This document shows positions 35,484 to 45,646 of a stretch of 64,000 nucleotides of DNA, piece after piece; the first letter of the stretch is position 1; each line of letters starts with the position of its first letter. The stretch is from Streptomyces altiplanensis. GTDB lineage: Bacteria; Actinomycetota; Actinomycetes; Streptomycetales; Streptomycetaceae. A program made the translations under genes and the position numbers. The stretch is from NCBI GenBank assembly GCA_003719395.1, contig RHMC01000004.1, forward strand, positions 60,172 through 124,171. Reading direction: 5' to 3'. Below the pieces are notes generated by a model, which searched no databases, had not been told where the DNA came from, and was given only the letters and a program-made list of their open reading frames with translations.

Positions 35484-37094
35484 GTGAGTCAACGCAGAAC
35501 GCTCCCACGCCTGTTCGCCCCGCTGGTCCTCGTCGTCGCCGCCGGCGCGACGGGCGGTCGCGCCGCACCCCCGGCGGCCGCCGGGCCCGCCGCGGAAGCA
35601 AGACCACTGGGCCAGGTGATTCCGGCGCCCGCCTCCGTCTCCGAGGGCGGGCCTTCTTATGCCCTCACGCACCGGACGCGCATCAGGGTCGACGACGACT
35701 CGCACGAGGCGCGGCGGATCGGCTCGTACCTCGCGGACATCCTGCGCCCGTCCACCGGCTACGCGCTGCCGGTCACGGAGCAAGACGCCAAGGACGGGAT
35801 CCGGCTGCGGCTCGGCTCCAGGGACGCCTCGCTGGGCGACGAGGGCTACCGGCTGGAGTCCGGCCGCCACGGGGTCACCATCACGGCCCGCAAGCCCGCC
35901 GGGCTCTTCCACGGCGTGCAGACGCTCCGTCAGCTGCTGCCCGCGTCCGTGGAGGAGGACACCCGGCAGCGGGGGCCGTGGAAGGTCGCGGGCGGAACGA
36001 TCGAGGACGCGCCGCGCTACGGCTACCGGGGCGCGATGCTCGACGTGTCGCGGCACTTCTTCAGCGTCGACAAGGTCAAGACGTACATCGACCAGATGGC
36101 GCTCTACAAGGTCAACAAGCTGCACCTGCACCTCTCCGACGACCAGGGCTGGCGCATCGCCGTCGACTCCTGGCCGCGGCTCGCGACGTACGGCGGCTCG
36201 ACCCAGGTCGGCGGCGGCCCCGGCGGTTACTACACGAAGGCCGACTACAAGGAGATCCTGCGGTACGCCGCCTCCCGCCACCTGGAGGTCGTCCCCGAGA
36301 TCGACCTGCCGGGGCACACCAACGCGGCGCTCGCCTCGTACCCCGAACTGAACTGCGACGGCGTCGCCCCGCCCCTCTACACGGGGACCAGCGTCGGCTT
36401 CAGCTCGCTGTGCGTGCCGAAGGACATCACGTACAGGTTCGTGGACGACGTGGTGCGCGAGATCGCCGCGATGACGCCCGGCAAGTACCTCCACATCGGC
36501 GGCGACGAGGCGCACTCCACGTCGGACGCGGACTACGTCGCCTTCATGGACAAGGCGCAGGCCGTCGTCGGCAAGTACGGCAAGACGGTGATGGGCTGGC
36601 ACCAGCTGACGGGCGGCAACCCGGTCAAGGGCGCCGTCGCCCAGTACTGGGGGCTCGACAGGACCTCGGCGGCGGAGAAGGCGCAGGTCGCCGATGCCGC
36701 GAAGAACGGGACGAAGCTGGTGCTGTCGCCGGCCGACCGGGCGTACCTCGACATGAAGTACGACAAGAGCACCCCGCTCGGCCTCGCCTGGGCGGGCTAC
36801 GTGGAGGTGGAGCGCTCGTACGACTGGAACCCCGGGGCGTACCTGCCGGGCGCGCCGGCCGAGTCGGTCCTCGGGGTCGAGGCGCCGCTGTGGTCGGAGA
36901 CCCTGTGGACCAACGACCAGGTCGAGTACATGGCGTTCCCGAGGCTGCCGGGCATCGCCGAGCTGGGCTGGTCGCCGGCGGCCACGCACGACTGGGACAC
37001 GTACAAGGTGCGGCTGGCGGCCCAGGGGCCGCGGTTCTCGGCGCTGGGCATCGACTACTACCGCTCGGCGCAGGTGCCCTGGCCCGCGGAGTAG
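35484..37094 (+). CDS. Secreted GH20 beta-N-acetylhexosaminidase
   Basis: 536 aa. GTG at 35484 has GAAGGGA upstream. A signal peptide of about 30-38 residues (LPRLFAPLVLVVAAGA) is followed by a beta-sheet GH20b domain and the TIM-barrel catalytic domain. The catalytic pair Asp341-Glu342 lies in HIGGDEAHST, with the conserved HLHLSDDQGWRI upstream. It releases GlcNAc from chitin oligomers or murein fragments outside the cell. It corresponds to the hexosaminidase next to the des cluster in S. coelicolor. The dre-like site predicts DasR control. Confidence 0.92.
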   Translation: MSQRRTLPRLFAPLVLVVAAGATGGRAAPPAAAGPAAEARPLGQVIPAPASVSEGGPSYALTHRTRIRVDDDSHEARRIGSYLADILRPSTGYALPVTEQDAKDGIRLRLGSRDASLGDEGYRLESGRHGVTITARKPAGLFHGVQTLRQLLPASVEEDTRQRGPWKVAGGTIEDAPRYGYRGAMLDVSRHFFSVDKVKTYIDQMALYKVNKLHLHLSDDQGWRIAVDSWPRLATYGGSTQVGGGPGGYYTKADYKEILRYAASRHLEVVPEIDLPGHTNAALASYPELNCDGVAPPLYTGTSVGFSSLCVPKDITYRFVDDVVREIAAMTPGKYLHIGGDEAHSTSDADYVAFMDKAQAVVGKYGKTVMGWHQLTGGNPVKGAVAQYWGLDRTSAAEKAQVADAAKNGTKLVLSPADRAYLDMKYDKSTPLGLAWAGYVEVERSYDWNPGAYLPGAPAESVLGVEAPLWSETLWTNDQVEYMAFPRLPGIAELGWSPAATHDWDTYKVRLAAQGPRFSALGIDYYRSAQVPWPAE

Positions 37095-37105
37095 GGGCGG
37101 AGAGG

Positions 37106-37146
37106 GGGCGGGCGTCCGTGAGGGCCTGGGGCACGGACGCCCGCCC
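37106..37146. terminator. Bidirectional terminator between hexosaminidase and desD
   Basis: GGGCGGGCGTCCGTG and CACGGACGCCCGCCC form a perfect 15-bp stem with an 11-base loop, between the two convergent stops. Confidence 0.9.
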
Positions 37147-37172
37147 GCTCGTCGTTCCGGTCGGCGGCCGGG

Positions 37173-38963
37173 TCAGGCCCGGGCGAACCGCGCGATCGGG
37201 TTGTCGAGGGTGCCGACGAGCTGGAGCGCGCCCGACGGGTCCTGGAGGTCGACCATCTGCTTGTTGTTGCGCAGCTGGAGCCGGTTCAGGCAGGACAGTG
37301 CGAACTCCGGTGCGAACATGTCGTACTGCTTGAACTTGTCCGCGAGCTGCGGGTGCGCCTCCTGGTAGTCGGCCACGCACTCCGCCACCGTCCGCCAGAA
37401 GGTGTTCTCGTCGGTGACACCGTCGGTGGCGAGCGTGGCGCCGAGGAAGCGGAAGAAGCAGTCGAAGACGTCGGTGAAGAGCGAGAGCAGCTTCATGTCG
37501 TCGGGCACTTCGGCGCGGACGCGCTCGACGGCGGGCGGCAGCACCGCGTCCGGGTCCATCACGCAGATCTCCTCCGCGATGTCCTTGAAGACCGCCCGGG
37601 TGACGACGCCGTCCTCGATGGCGAGGATGACGTTCTCGCCGTGCGGCATGTAGACCAGGTCGTACGCGTAGAAGCTGTGCAGCAGCGGCGTGAGGTACGC
37701 GTGGAGGTAGCGGCGCAGCCACTCGGCCGGGGCGAGACCCGACTCGGCGATCAGGGCGCCCGCGAGGGACGCGCCCTCGTGGTCGGTGTGCAGCAGCGAC
37801 GCCATGGTGGCGAGGCGCTCGCCCGGCGCCAGGGACGGGACGGGACTCTCGCGCCAGAGCGCGGCGAGCATCTTCAGGTACGGGGAGCCCTTGGCGGTGG
37901 CGGCCTCGTACTGGCGGTGGTGGTAGCCGATGGCCGCGCGCTCACGGATGATCGTCAGACCGGTCGCCCGGAGGGTCTCGTCGTTCTCGATCAGACCGGC
38001 CAGCCAGTCGTTGATGGCGGGCGTGGCCTCCATGTAGGCGGCGGAGAGGCCGCGCATGAAGCCCATGTTGAGGACGGACAGCGCCGTTTTGACGTAGTGC
38101 TTCGCCGGGTCGCTCGTGTTGAAGAAGGTACGGATCGACTGCTGGGCGAGGTAGCTGTCGTCGCCCGCGCCGAGGCAGACGAGCCGGTGCTGGGCGACCT
38201 CGGCGGCGAAGGTGACGGAGAGCTTGTTCCACCACTGCCAGGGGTGGACCGGGATGAGGTAGTAGTCGGCCAGGTCCAGGCCGAGACCGCTCAGCGTCGC
38301 CGCGAACCGGTCGAGGACCGCGTCGCCCAGTTCGGCGCGTACGAAGTCCTCGTAGTCCAGCCCGGCGCCGGCCGTGAAGGTGGCGTGGTCGCGGCGGGCG
38401 GCCAGCCAGATCAGCTGGACGGGGGAGGCGGCCTCGGGGGCGTACGAGCGGTACTCGTCGATGCCGAAGCCGAGACGGCCATTGTTGGCGACGAAGCAGG
38501 GGTGGCCCTCGGTCATCCCCGTCTCGATGGCCTGGAAGCCGGCGCGGGCCAGCGCGGCGGCGGTGACGGGCGTCTTGGTGAGCTTGTACGCCGTGCCGGA
38601 GAGGGTGGAGCTGATCTCCTCCAGGTAGACGGGGAGGATCTCCGGGCTCAGGCCGAGTGCCCCGCGCAGCTCGATGAAGAATTCGAGGGCGTCGAGGGGG
38701 ATCTCGGCGCCGTCGCGGTGGCGGGTGATGGACTCGGGGAAGACCTGCCAGTGGTCCAGCGCGTGGCGGTGGGCGGTGAAGCGGTACTCGGTCGCGCCGT
38801 CGTCGGAGCGGACGGCGTACCTGTTGTCGCCGAGGGGCTCGGGGGTCAGCAGGCGCTCGTGGGAGAACTCGGCGAGCGCTTTGCGGACGAGGAGCCGGCT
38901 CGCGTGGGCCCAGCGCTCGGGGGAGAGGTGGGAGACGGCGTCGGTGGAGCTCTCGCGGTTCAC
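37173..38963 (-). CDS. desD: Desferrioxamine siderophore synthetase DesD (NIS family)
   Basis: 596 aa IucA/IucC-like NRPS-independent siderophore synthetase. The active-site block IPVHPWQWWN and SIRTFFNTSDPAKHYVK are present. The C-terminal FhuF-like region includes HGENVILAIEDG. It uses ATP to join and cyclise three N-hydroxy-N-succinylcadaverine units to desferrioxamine E. GTG at 38963 overlaps the desC stop (GTGA). Last gene of desABCD, followed by a strong terminator. Confidence 0.95.
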   Translation of the reverse strand: MNRESSTDAVSHLSPERWAHASRLLVRKALAEFSHERLLTPEPLGDNRYAVRSDDGATEYRFTAHRHALDHWQVFPESITRHRDGAEIPLDALEFFIELRGALGLSPEILPVYLEEISSTLSGTAYKLTKTPVTAAALARAGFQAIETGMTEGHPCFVANNGRLGFGIDEYRSYAPEAASPVQLIWLAARRDHATFTAGAGLDYEDFVRAELGDAVLDRFAATLSGLGLDLADYYLIPVHPWQWWNKLSVTFAAEVAQHRLVCLGAGDDSYLAQQSIRTFFNTSDPAKHYVKTALSVLNMGFMRGLSAAYMEATPAINDWLAGLIENDETLRATGLTIIRERAAIGYHHRQYEAATAKGSPYLKMLAALWRESPVPSLAPGERLATMASLLHTDHEGASLAGALIAESGLAPAEWLRRYLHAYLTPLLHSFYAYDLVYMPHGENVILAIEDGVVTRAVFKDIAEEICVMDPDAVLPPAVERVRAEVPDDMKLLSLFTDVFDCFFRFLGATLATDGVTDENTFWRTVAECVADYQEAHPQLADKFKQYDMFAPEFALSCLNRLQLRNNKQMVDLQDPSGALQLVGTLDNPIARFARA

Positions 38964-39502
38964 AGGGCGGCTCCGGCGGTACGTGCTGCTTCGAACCGGG
39001 CGCGCGTGCAGACGCTCAGGTAGGCGTCCTTCTCCGGCTTGGCGATCTTCTCGACGATCTCGAAGCCGACGGCCTCGTTGAGGCGGTGGACGGCGTCGTT
39101 GCGCACGTCGGGCTCGACGACGACGCGGCGGGTGGCCGGGTCCGCGAACAGTTCCTCCATCACCGCGGTGATCACGGCGCGGGTGAAGCCGTGGACGGGC
39201 GTGTCGGTCGGCGCGACCAGGAAGTGCATGCCGACGTCGCCGGGCTGGGCGTCGTACAGGCCCACGAGCTCGACGTGGGCGGGGTCGTAGCGCTCCATGA
39301 GGAAGGCGGGCTCGCCCTCGTGCAGGCCGATGAAGGCGTCGTGGTGCTCGGCCGCGGCTATCGCCATGTACTCGCGCTCGACGTCCGGCAGCGACGCGTC
39401 CTGCATCATCCAGAAGGCGGCCTTGGGATGGGTGACCCAGCCGTGCAGCAGCTCGGCGTCCTTGAGCGGATCGAGGGGGCGGATGGTGAATGCGCTGTTC
39501 AT
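38960..39502 (-). CDS. desC: N-hydroxycadaverine acyltransferase DesC (GNAT)
   Basis: 180 aa IucB/RhbD-type acetyltransferase-fold enzyme. It contains [17 protein letters not shown] at the N terminus and the acyl-CoA region [19 protein letters not shown]. It transfers a succinyl or acetyl group to N-hydroxycadaverine. Both ends overlap neighbours by four bases (ATGA with desB, GTGA with desD), showing tight translational coupling. Confidence 0.95.
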   Translation of the reverse strand: MNSAFTIRPLDPLKDAELLHGWVTHPKAAFWMMQDASLPDVEREYMAIAAAEHHDAFIGLHEGEPAFLMERYDPAHVELVGLYDAQPGDVGMHFLVAPTDTPVHGFTRAVITAVMEELFADPATRRVVVEPDVRNDAVHRLNEAVGFEIVEKIAKPEKDAYLSVCTRARFEAARTAGAAL

Positions 39503-40773
39503 ATGGCGAACTCCTGGAAAGCGATGGCCTTCTCGACCGGGTAGTACTCGGAGCCCAGCAGCTCACCGATGATGTAGGCGTTGCGGTACGCGCTCATGCC
39601 CAGGTCGGGCGAGGTGATGCTGTGGGTGTGGACGGCGGCGTTCTGGAGGAAGATGCCGCGGCCCGTCGTGTCGATGCTGTAGTTGCGGGCCACGTCGTAG
39701 CGGCCCTGGCCGTCCCAGCGGATCCGGTCGCGCACGCCCTCCAGGAAGGCGGGGGTGCGGTAGCGGTAGCCGGTCGCGAGGACGAGGCCCTCGGTGTTCA
39801 GCTCGAAGTCCTTGCCCTGCTCCTCCTGGCGCAGCCCGAGGGTGTACGTCGCGCTTTCGGCGTCGTAGCTCGCGGTGTTGAGGGAGGAGTTGGTCAGGAG
39901 GCGGGTGGGGACCGGGCCCTTGAGGTTCTTCTGGTAGAGCAGGTCGAAGATGGCGTTGATCAGCTCGGAGTCGATGCCCTTGAAGAGGTTCTTCTGCTGG
40001 GACTCCAGGCGGTAGCGCGTCGTCTCCGGGAGGGCGTGGAAGTAGTCGACGTATTCCGGGGAGGTCATCTCCAGCGTGAGCTTGGTGTACTCCAGCGGGA
40101 AGAAGCGCGGCGAGCGGGTGACCCAGTTGAGCCGGTAGCCGTGCACGTCGATCTCGGAGAGCAGGTCGTAGTAGATCTCCGCCGCGCTCTGGCCGCTGCC
40201 GACCAGGGTGATGGACTTCTTCGCCTGGAGCGCCTCTTTGCCGCTCACGTAGCGCGAGTTGTGGAGGAAGTCGCCGCCCAGGTCCTGGCAGGCGTCCGGG
40301 ATGTACGGCGGGGTGCCGGTGCCCAGGACCAGGTGGCGGGCGCGGTAGGCGGCGTCCTGGGTGCGGACGACGTACAGCTCGGCCTCGGCGTCGTAGGCGA
40401 CGGAGGCGACCGTCTGGTTGAAGCGGATGTTGCTGAGCTTGGCGGCGGCCCAGCGGCAGTAGTCGTTGTACTCGGTCCGCAGCGGATAGAAGTTCTCGCG
40501 GATGTAGAAGGAGTACAGCCGCCCCTGCTCCTTCAGGTAGTTGAGGAAGGAGTACGGCGAGGTCGGGTCGGCCATCGTGACCAGGTCCGACATGAACGGA
40601 GTCTGGAGGTGCGCGCCTTCGAGGAACATCCCCGCGTGCCACTCGAAGTCCGGCTTCGTTTCGAGGAAGAGACCGTCGAGCTCGTCGATCGGCTCGGTCA
40701 GGCAGGCGAGTCCGAGGTTGAACGGACCGAGTCCGATACCGATGAAGTCAAGAGGCTCAAGAGGCGTGGACAA
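39499..40773 (-). CDS. desB: Cadaverine N-monooxygenase DesB
   Basis: 424 aa flavin N-hydroxylating monooxygenase of the IucD/SidA family. The FAD site is [12 protein letters not shown] near the N terminus, the NADPH site [11 protein letters not shown], and the C-terminal block [15 protein letters not shown] is typical. It hydroxylates cadaverine made by DesA. It overlaps desA by 17 bp and desC by four. Confidence 0.95.
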   Translation of the reverse strand: MSTPLEPLDFIGIGLGPFNLGLACLTEPIDELDGLFLETKPDFEWHAGMFLEGAHLQTPFMSDLVTMADPTSPYSFLNYLKEQGRLYSFYIRENFYPLRTEYNDYCRWAAAKLSNIRFNQTVASVAYDAEAELYVVRTQDAAYRARHLVLGTGTPPYIPDACQDLGGDFLHNSRYVSGKEALQAKKSITLVGSGQSAAEIYYDLLSEIDVHGYRLNWVTRSPRFFPLEYTKLTLEMTSPEYVDYFHALPETTRYRLESQQKNLFKGIDSELINAIFDLLYQKNLKGPVPTRLLTNSSLNTASYDAESATYTLGLRQEEQGKDFELNTEGLVLATGYRYRTPAFLEGVRDRIRWDGQGRYDVARNYSIDTTGRGIFLQNAAVHTHSITSPDLGMSAYRNAYIIGELLGSEYYPVEKAIAFQEFAI

Positions 40774-42211
40774 GGGACTCTCCCAGGTACTGCTCGGCGT
40801 GGCCGGCGATGAGGTCGAGGACGGCCGCGATGTCGTTCAGCGTCGTCTCGGGGTTGAGAAGGGTGAACTTCAGGTAGTGCTTGCCGTCGACCTTCGTCCC
40901 CGCCACGACGGCGTCGCCCGACGCGAACAGCGCCTTGCGGGCGTACAGGTTGGCGCGGTCGATCATGGCGGGGCCGGTGACGTCGGCCGGGACGTAGCGG
41001 AAGACGAGGGTGGAGAGCGAGGGCTGGACGACGACGTCGTAGCGCGGGTCGGCGGCGAGCAGCCGCCAGCCCTCGCCGGCGAGGTCGCACACCTCGTCGA
41101 AGAGCTCACCGACACCGTCGGCGCCCATGGTCCGCAGGGTCATCCACAGCTTGAGGGCGTCGAAGCGGCGGGTGGTCTGGAGGGACTTGTCGACCTGGTT
41201 GGGAATGCGCTCCTCGACCATCCGGCGCGGGTTCAGGTAGTCGGCGTGGTACGTCGCGTGGCGCAGGGTGGCGCCGTCGCGGACCAGCAGCGCGCTCGAA
41301 CTGACCGGCTGGAAGAAGGACTTGTGGTAGTCCACGGTGACCGAGTCGGCGTGCTCGATGCCGTCGAGGAGGTGGCGGCGGGTGCGGGAGGCCAGCAGGC
41401 CGCAGCCGTACGCCGCGTCGACGTGCATCCAGGCGCCGTACAGCTCGCACAGCTCGGCTATCTCGGGCAGCGGGTCGATCGAGCCGAAGTCGGTGGTGCC
41501 GGCGGTGGCGACGACGGCCATCGGGACGAGGCCCTCGCTCGCGCAGCGGGCCAGCTCGCGGGCGAGGACCACGGTCTGCATGCGCTTGTCGTTGTCGCAG
41601 GGGATCGCGATGACGGCTTCGGGGGAGAGGCCGAGGAGCTTCGCGGACTTCTGGACGCTGAAGTGGCCGCACTCGGAGGCGAAGACGCGCAGCTTGGCGG
41701 AGTCGTCGGTCTTGGCCTCCTCACGGGCCAGGAGCAGCGCCTGGAGGTTGGACTGGGAGCCGCCGCTGGTGAAGACGCCGTCGGCGCCCGTCTCCTCGGC
41801 GGTGCCGAAGCCGATACGGCTTGCAGTCCAGTCGACGAGGCGGCGCTCGATGAGGGTGGCGCCCGCGCTCTGGTCCCAGGTGTCGAGGGAGGAGTTGACG
41901 GCGGAGAGCACGGCCTCGGCGGCGACGGCCGGTATGACGACCGGGCAGTTGAGGTGCGCGAGGTAACGCGGGTGGTGGAAGTAGACGGCGTCGCGGAGGT
42001 AGACGGATTCGAGTTCGTCCAGGACGGCGGTGGTGTCACCGAGCGGCCGGTCGAGGTCGATCGCGTCGAACCGGGGGGCGAGCTGCTCCGGGGTGATGCC
42101 GGTGAACGGCCGTGTGGTCGTGGCGAGTTTGTCCGCCACCCGCTCGACCGCTGCGGTGGCGGTCCGGCGGTACCGCTCGGCGGTTGTGTCATTGAGCAGG
42201 TGTGAACGCAT
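40757..42211 (-). CDS. desA: PLP-dependent lysine decarboxylase DesA
   Basis: 484 aa group II decarboxylase. The PLP lysine lies in [13 protein letters not shown], and the cofactor-contact region includes [19 protein letters not shown] and HVDAAYGCG. It converts lysine to cadaverine, the first step of desferrioxamine synthesis. First gene of desABCD. An iron box lies 76 bp upstream of its start. Confidence 0.95.
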   Translation of the reverse strand: MRSHLLNDTTAERYRRTATAAVERVADKLATTTRPFTGITPEQLAPRFDAIDLDRPLGDTTAVLDELESVYLRDAVYFHHPRYLAHLNCPVVIPAVAAEAVLSAVNSSLDTWDQSAGATLIERRLVDWTASRIGFGTAEETGADGVFTSGGSQSNLQALLLAREEAKTDDSAKLRVFASECGHFSVQKSAKLLGLSPEAVIAIPCDNDKRMQTVVLARELARCASEGLVPMAVVATAGTTDFGSIDPLPEIAELCELYGAWMHVDAAYGCGLLASRTRRHLLDGIEHADSVTVDYHKSFFQPVSSSALLVRDGATLRHATYHADYLNPRRMVEERIPNQVDKSLQTTRRFDALKLWMTLRTMGADGVGELFDEVCDLAGEGWRLLAADPRYDVVVQPSLSTLVFRYVPADVTGPAMIDRANLYARKALFASGDAVVAGTKVDGKHYLKFTLLNPETTLNDIAAVLDLIAGHAEQYLGESLVHAS

Positions 42212-42286
42212 GAACTGTCCTCCCGGGTACGGGAATTCATTGCGCCCTCAGGACAGGAGGAGGGGGGCGAAGGCGCGATGTCTTGG

Positions 42287-42305
42287 TTAGGCTAGCCTAA
42301 CCTAA
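42287..42305. promoter_or_regulatory. Iron box (DmdR1/IdeR operator) upstream of desA
   Basis: TTAGGCTAGCCTAACCTAA fits the DtxR-family 19-bp iron box TTAGGTTAGGCTCACCTAA well and is built of overlapping TTAGGC / CCTAA half sites. Repression under iron-replete conditions is expected. Confidence 0.9.
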
Positions 42306-42353
42306 CTTGATCTCGCAACGCACTCGCCCCCCAGGGGCCCCGGCTGTCGTGCC

Positions 42354-43239
42354 TTACTGCGCGTCTTCTTCTTCCACGCGCTCGCGCAACTGCTCCTCGC
42401 TCAGCCCGCGGCGCCAGTAGCCCACGAACGTCACGCGCTTGCGGTCGAACTTCCGCTCCTGGACGAGATGGCGGCGCAGCGCCCGTACGCACGAGGACTC
42501 GCCCGCGATCCAGGTGTACGGCGTACCGTCCGGCAACTCGGCCTCGGGAACGGCGCGTACCGCGTCCAGCGCGGAGGGCGCGTTCTCGTCCCGCACCAGC
42601 CAGGTGATGTCCGCGTCGGCCGCAGTGGTCAGCTCCAGGCGGTCGTCGGTGTGCTGGACCTCGATCCAGACCTTGGCCCTCGTCCCGGCCGGCAGCCACT
42701 CCAGGGCGGCCGCGGCGGCCGGGCAGCGCGGTCTCGTCCGCCCACATCAGGACCCAGTCGGTGTCCTCGGGCGGGCAAAAGCGCACGGCGGTGTTGTCCT
42801 CGACCGCAGGCCCGAGGACCACGACGCGGTCACCGGCGCCCGCCTGTCCCGCCCAGCGGCAGGCGGGCCCGCCGTCCTCGTGAAGGGCGAAGTCGATGTC
42901 CACCTCGTCGGCCCGGGCCCCGTCGGCGGCCCGGCGCTGCTCGCGCACGGTGTACGAGCGCATGACCGCGCGTACGTCGTCGGGCAGCGCGCGGTACGCC
43001 CTGAACCAGTCCGGCTCGGTCTCCGGCGGAAGCACCGGCTCCGGCTGGCCGGGGTGCGGCAGGAAGAGGGAGAGGCTCTGGTCGCGGCCCCCGGAGGCGA
43101 AGGCCCGCAGGTCCTCGCCCCCGAACGTCACCCTGACCAGGGAGGTGCTGAGCCGCCGCGTCCGGACGACCGTCAGGCCGAAGAAGCGGAACGGGACGAC
43201 GGCGACGGCGGTTTCGGCTTCCTCGGCTGACCCGGTCAT
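42354..43239 (-). CDS. desF: Siderophore-interacting flavoprotein DesF (one extra base)
   Basis: 294 aa FAD-binding ferric-siderophore reductase (ViuB/SIP family). The N-terminal FAD domain contains MRSYTVREQRR, the typical RxYTxR flavin motif. The C-terminal NAD(P)H domain has TPYTWIAGESSCVRALRRHL. One extra base near 42721-42723 splits ADETALP from AAAALEWLPAGT. It releases iron from desferrioxamine inside the cell. It begins two bases after desE, so both are one unit under the second iron box. Confidence 0.88.
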
Positions 43240-43241
43240 GC

Positions 43242-44264
43242 TCAGGCGACCTTCTTGGCCTTCTCGATGGCCTCGGCGAGGTCCTCGAGGATCGGCGCGC
43301 ACTTGTCGTAGGAGTAGATCGGCTCCGTGGTGCGCGGGACGACCTGGCCGGCCTTGACGGCGGGCAGGCGGGTCCAGGTCGGCTTGTTCTTGAGGTCGTC
43401 GGGCTGCAGGATCCCGGTCCGGTTGTCCATCATGATGATGTCGGCCGGGTACTTGTCGACGTTCTCCCAGCTGAGCTCCTCGAAGAAGCCGGCCGCGTTC
43501 ACCTTCGGCTCGACGAAGTTCACGCCCAGCTCCTGGAAGTAGAGCGTGTCCGCCGACATCTTCGCGAGGGAGACGTAGAAGAGGTCCGGGCTCGCCGAGC
43601 CGATCATGACCTTGACCTTCGGGTTGGCCTTGGCGGCCTGGCGCAGGCGCGCGGCGGCCTTCTCGAAGCGGGTCTTGGCGTCGGTGACCTTCTTGGCCTT
43701 GACGTCGGCGCCGAGGGACTCGGCGAGGTCGGCGTGGCGCTGGATCGCCTTGGGGACGGTGGTCTCCGCGGCCCACAGGGCGACGCTCGGGGCGACCTTG
43801 AGGATCTTCGCGGTGGATGCCTCGGGGACGTACCAGAGCTTGTCCTTCTCCCACATCGCCGTGACGAGGAGGTCGGGGTCGAGGGCGACGTACTCCTCGA
43901 CGTTGAACTCGTCGTAGACGTTGCCGATGATCTTGACCTTGGTGATGTCGAGATCGCCGGCCTGCACGTCGGCCTTGCCGTCCGCCGTCTTGGTCGGCCC
44001 GAACACGCCCTTGACCTCGACGCCGAAGTCGTGGAGCGCGGCGGCGACGCCGGTGAACGCGACGATGTTCTTGGGGGTGGCGGGGCTCTTCACCGTCTTG
44101 CCGCGGTCGTCCTTGAAGGACCACGGGCCCGACTTCCCGGTGGCCTTCTCCTCGCTCTTCGCGGAGGTCTCGCCGCAGGCGGTCAGCGCGGCGCCGATGC
44201 CTATGGCGCCGCCGACGGCGAGCAGACTGCGGCGGGAGAGGCGGGAAGCTCGGGCGTGAGGCAT
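43242..44264 (-). CDS. desE: Ferrioxamine-binding lipoprotein DesE
   Basis: 340 aa. The signal sequence has twin arginines (SRLSRRSLLAVGG) and a lipobox LTAC near residue 30, so Tat export as a lipoprotein is likely. The class III solute-binding fold (FhuD/FepB type) follows, with KNIVAFTGVAAALHDFGVEV and a long backbone helix. It binds ferrioxamines E and B outside the cell. The ABC membrane partners are not in the window. An iron box lies 56 bp upstream. Confidence 0.92.
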   Translation of the reverse strand: MPHARASRLSRRSLLAVGGAIGIGAALTACGETSAKSEEKATGKSGPWSFKDDRGKTVKSPATPKNIVAFTGVAAALHDFGVEVKGVFGPTKTADGKADVQAGDLDITKVKIIGNVYDEFNVEEYVALDPDLLVTAMWEKDKLWYVPEASTAKILKVAPSVALWAAETTVPKAIQRHADLAESLGADVKAKKVTDAKTRFEKAAARLRQAAKANPKVKVMIGSASPDLFYVSLAKMSADTLYFQELGVNFVEPKVNAAGFFEELSWENVDKYPADIIMMDNRTGILQPDDLKNKPTWTRLPAVKAGQVVPRTTEPIYSYDKCAPILEDLAEAIEKAKKVA

Positions 44265-44319
44265 GACGGTGTCTGCTTTCGTACGTGCGGTCGGGGTCCA
44301 CCACGGGACAAGTCCGAGC

Positions 44320-44338
44320 GTAGGTTAGCCTAACCTCA
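44320..44338. promoter_or_regulatory. Iron box upstream of desE
   Basis: GTAGGTTAGCCTAACCTCA contains the palindrome AGGTTAGCCTAACCT and fits the DmdR/IdeR iron box, between desE and the acyl-CoA dehydrogenase gene. Confidence 0.88.
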
Positions 44339-44377
44339 CACATTGTCCAGAGGGTGGCCCCGAAACCTTCCGCAGGC

Positions 44378-44405
44378 CACCGCGCCGCACCGCGCCGCAC
44401 CGCGG
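44378..44405 (+). repeat. 10-bp tandem repeat (CACCGCGCCG)
   Basis: About 2.8 copies of CACCGCGCCG in the gap between desE and the acyl-CoA dehydrogenase 3' end. Confidence 0.75.
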
Positions 44406-44444
44406 TCCGGCCGACTGCCTTGCCGCACAAAGCGGTCGGCCCGT

Positions 44445-44492
44445 GAGGCGGTCACCGCGCGAGGCGGCCACCGCACGAGGCGGTCAGCCCGT
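44445..44492 (+). repeat. 16-bp tandem repeat over the 3' end of acdH
   Basis: Three units of GAGGCGGYCACCGCRC type at 44445-44460, 44461-44476 and 44477-44492. The last includes the acyl-CoA dehydrogenase stop codon, so the repeat reaches into coding sequence. Confidence 0.8.
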
Positions 44493-45644
44493 GAGGCCCA
44501 GTTCCCGGGCGATCAGCATGCGCTGGACCTCGCTCGTGCCCTCGCCGATCTCCAGGATCTTCGCGTCGCGCCACATCCTGGCCACCGGGTACTCGTTCAT
44601 GAAGCCGTAGCCGCCGTGGATCTGAGTGGCCTCGCGGGCGTTGTCGACCGCGACCGTGGAGGAGTAGAGCTTGGCGAGGGCCGCTTCCTTCTTGAACGGC
44701 TCGCCCCGGAGCAGGCGTGACGCCGCGTCGCGCCAGCCGATGCGGGCCATGTGGGCGCGCATCTCCATGTCGGCGATCTTGAACTGGATCGCCTGGTTGG
44801 AGCCGATGGGGCGGCCGAAGGTGTGGCGTTCCTTCGCGTACGCCACCGACTCGTCGACGCACCCCTGGGCCAGGCCGGTCGCGAGCGCCGAGATGGCGAC
44901 GCGGCCCTCGTCGAGGATGCGCAGGAACTGGGCGTAACCGCGGCCCTCTTCGCCGAGGAGGTTGGCGAGCGGGACGCGTACGTCGGAGAAGGACAGCTCG
45001 CGGGTGTCCGAGGCGTTCCAGCCGACCTTGGAGTAGGGGGCGGCGACGGTGAAGCCGGGGGTGCCGGAGGGGACGATGATCGCGGAGATCTCCGGCCTGC
45101 CGTCGGGCCCCCGGCCCGTCACGGCGGTGACGGTGACCAGACCGGTGATGTCCGTACCGGAGTTGGTGATGAAGCACTTGGAGCCGTTGATGACCCACTC
45201 GTCGCCCTCGCGGCGCGCGGTGGTCTTCGTGCCGCCGGCGTCCGAGCCGCAGTCCGGTTCGGTCAGGCCGAACGCGCCGAGCATCTCGCCCGAGCACAGG
45301 CGGGGCAGCCACTCGCGCTTCTGCTCCTCCGTGCCGAAGCGGAAGACGGGCATCGCGCCGAGCGAGACGCCCGCTTCGAGGGTGATGGCGACCGACGAGT
45401 CGACCCGGGCCAGCTCTTCGAGGGCGATGCCCAGGGCGAGGTAGTCGCCGCCCATGCCGCCGTACTCCTCGGGGAAGGGCAGGCCGAAGAGGCCCATGCG
45501 GCCCATCTCGCGGACGATCTCGTACGGGAACTCGTGGCGTTCGTAGAGGTCGCCGATCTTCGGGGCGACGACGTCGTGCGCGAACTCCTCGACCGTACGG
45601 CGGAGTTCTTCGTGCTCGGGGGAGAGGCGGTGGTCGAGGGACAT
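44484..45644 (-). CDS. Acyl-CoA dehydrogenase of leucine-degradation-type operon (AcdH-like)
   Basis: 386 aa full-length FAD acyl-CoA dehydrogenase. FGLTEPDCGSDAGGTKT is signature 1 and QIHGGYGFMNEYPVARMWRD holds the C-terminal catalytic Glu in the MCAD/SCAD position. In isovaleryl-CoA dehydrogenases the base is elsewhere, so the exact substrate (isovaleryl, isobutyryl or another branched acyl-CoA) is open. Operon partners HMG-CoA lyase and a biotin carboxylase favour leucine breakdown. It corresponds by position to acdH (SCO2779) from memory. ATG at 45644 has AAGGAG. Last gene of the four-gene operon. Confidence 0.85.
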   Translation of the reverse strand: MSLDHRLSPEHEELRRTVEEFAHDVVAPKIGDLYERHEFPYEIVREMGRMGLFGLPFPEEYGGMGGDYLALGIALEELARVDSSVAITLEAGVSLGAMPVFRFGTEEQKREWLPRLCSGEMLGAFGLTEPDCGSDAGGTKTTARREGDEWVINGSKCFITNSGTDITGLVTVTAVTGRGPDGRPEISAIIVPSGTPGFTVAAPYSKVGWNASDTRELSFSDVRVPLANLLGEEGRGYAQFLRILDEGRVAISALATGLAQGCVDESVAYAKERHTFGRPIGSNQAIQFKIADMEMRAHMARIGWRDAASRLLRGEPFKKEAALAKLYSSTVAVDNAREATQIHGGYGFMNEYPVARMWRDAKILEIGEGTSEVQRMLIARELGLTG

Positions 45645-45646
45645 GA

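Noticed and set aside
36625..37722. 365-aa minus-strand frame across hexosaminidase and desD
   Set aside because: It is antisense of the hexosaminidase end joined to an alternative frame of desD, with a strong bidirectional terminator in the middle.
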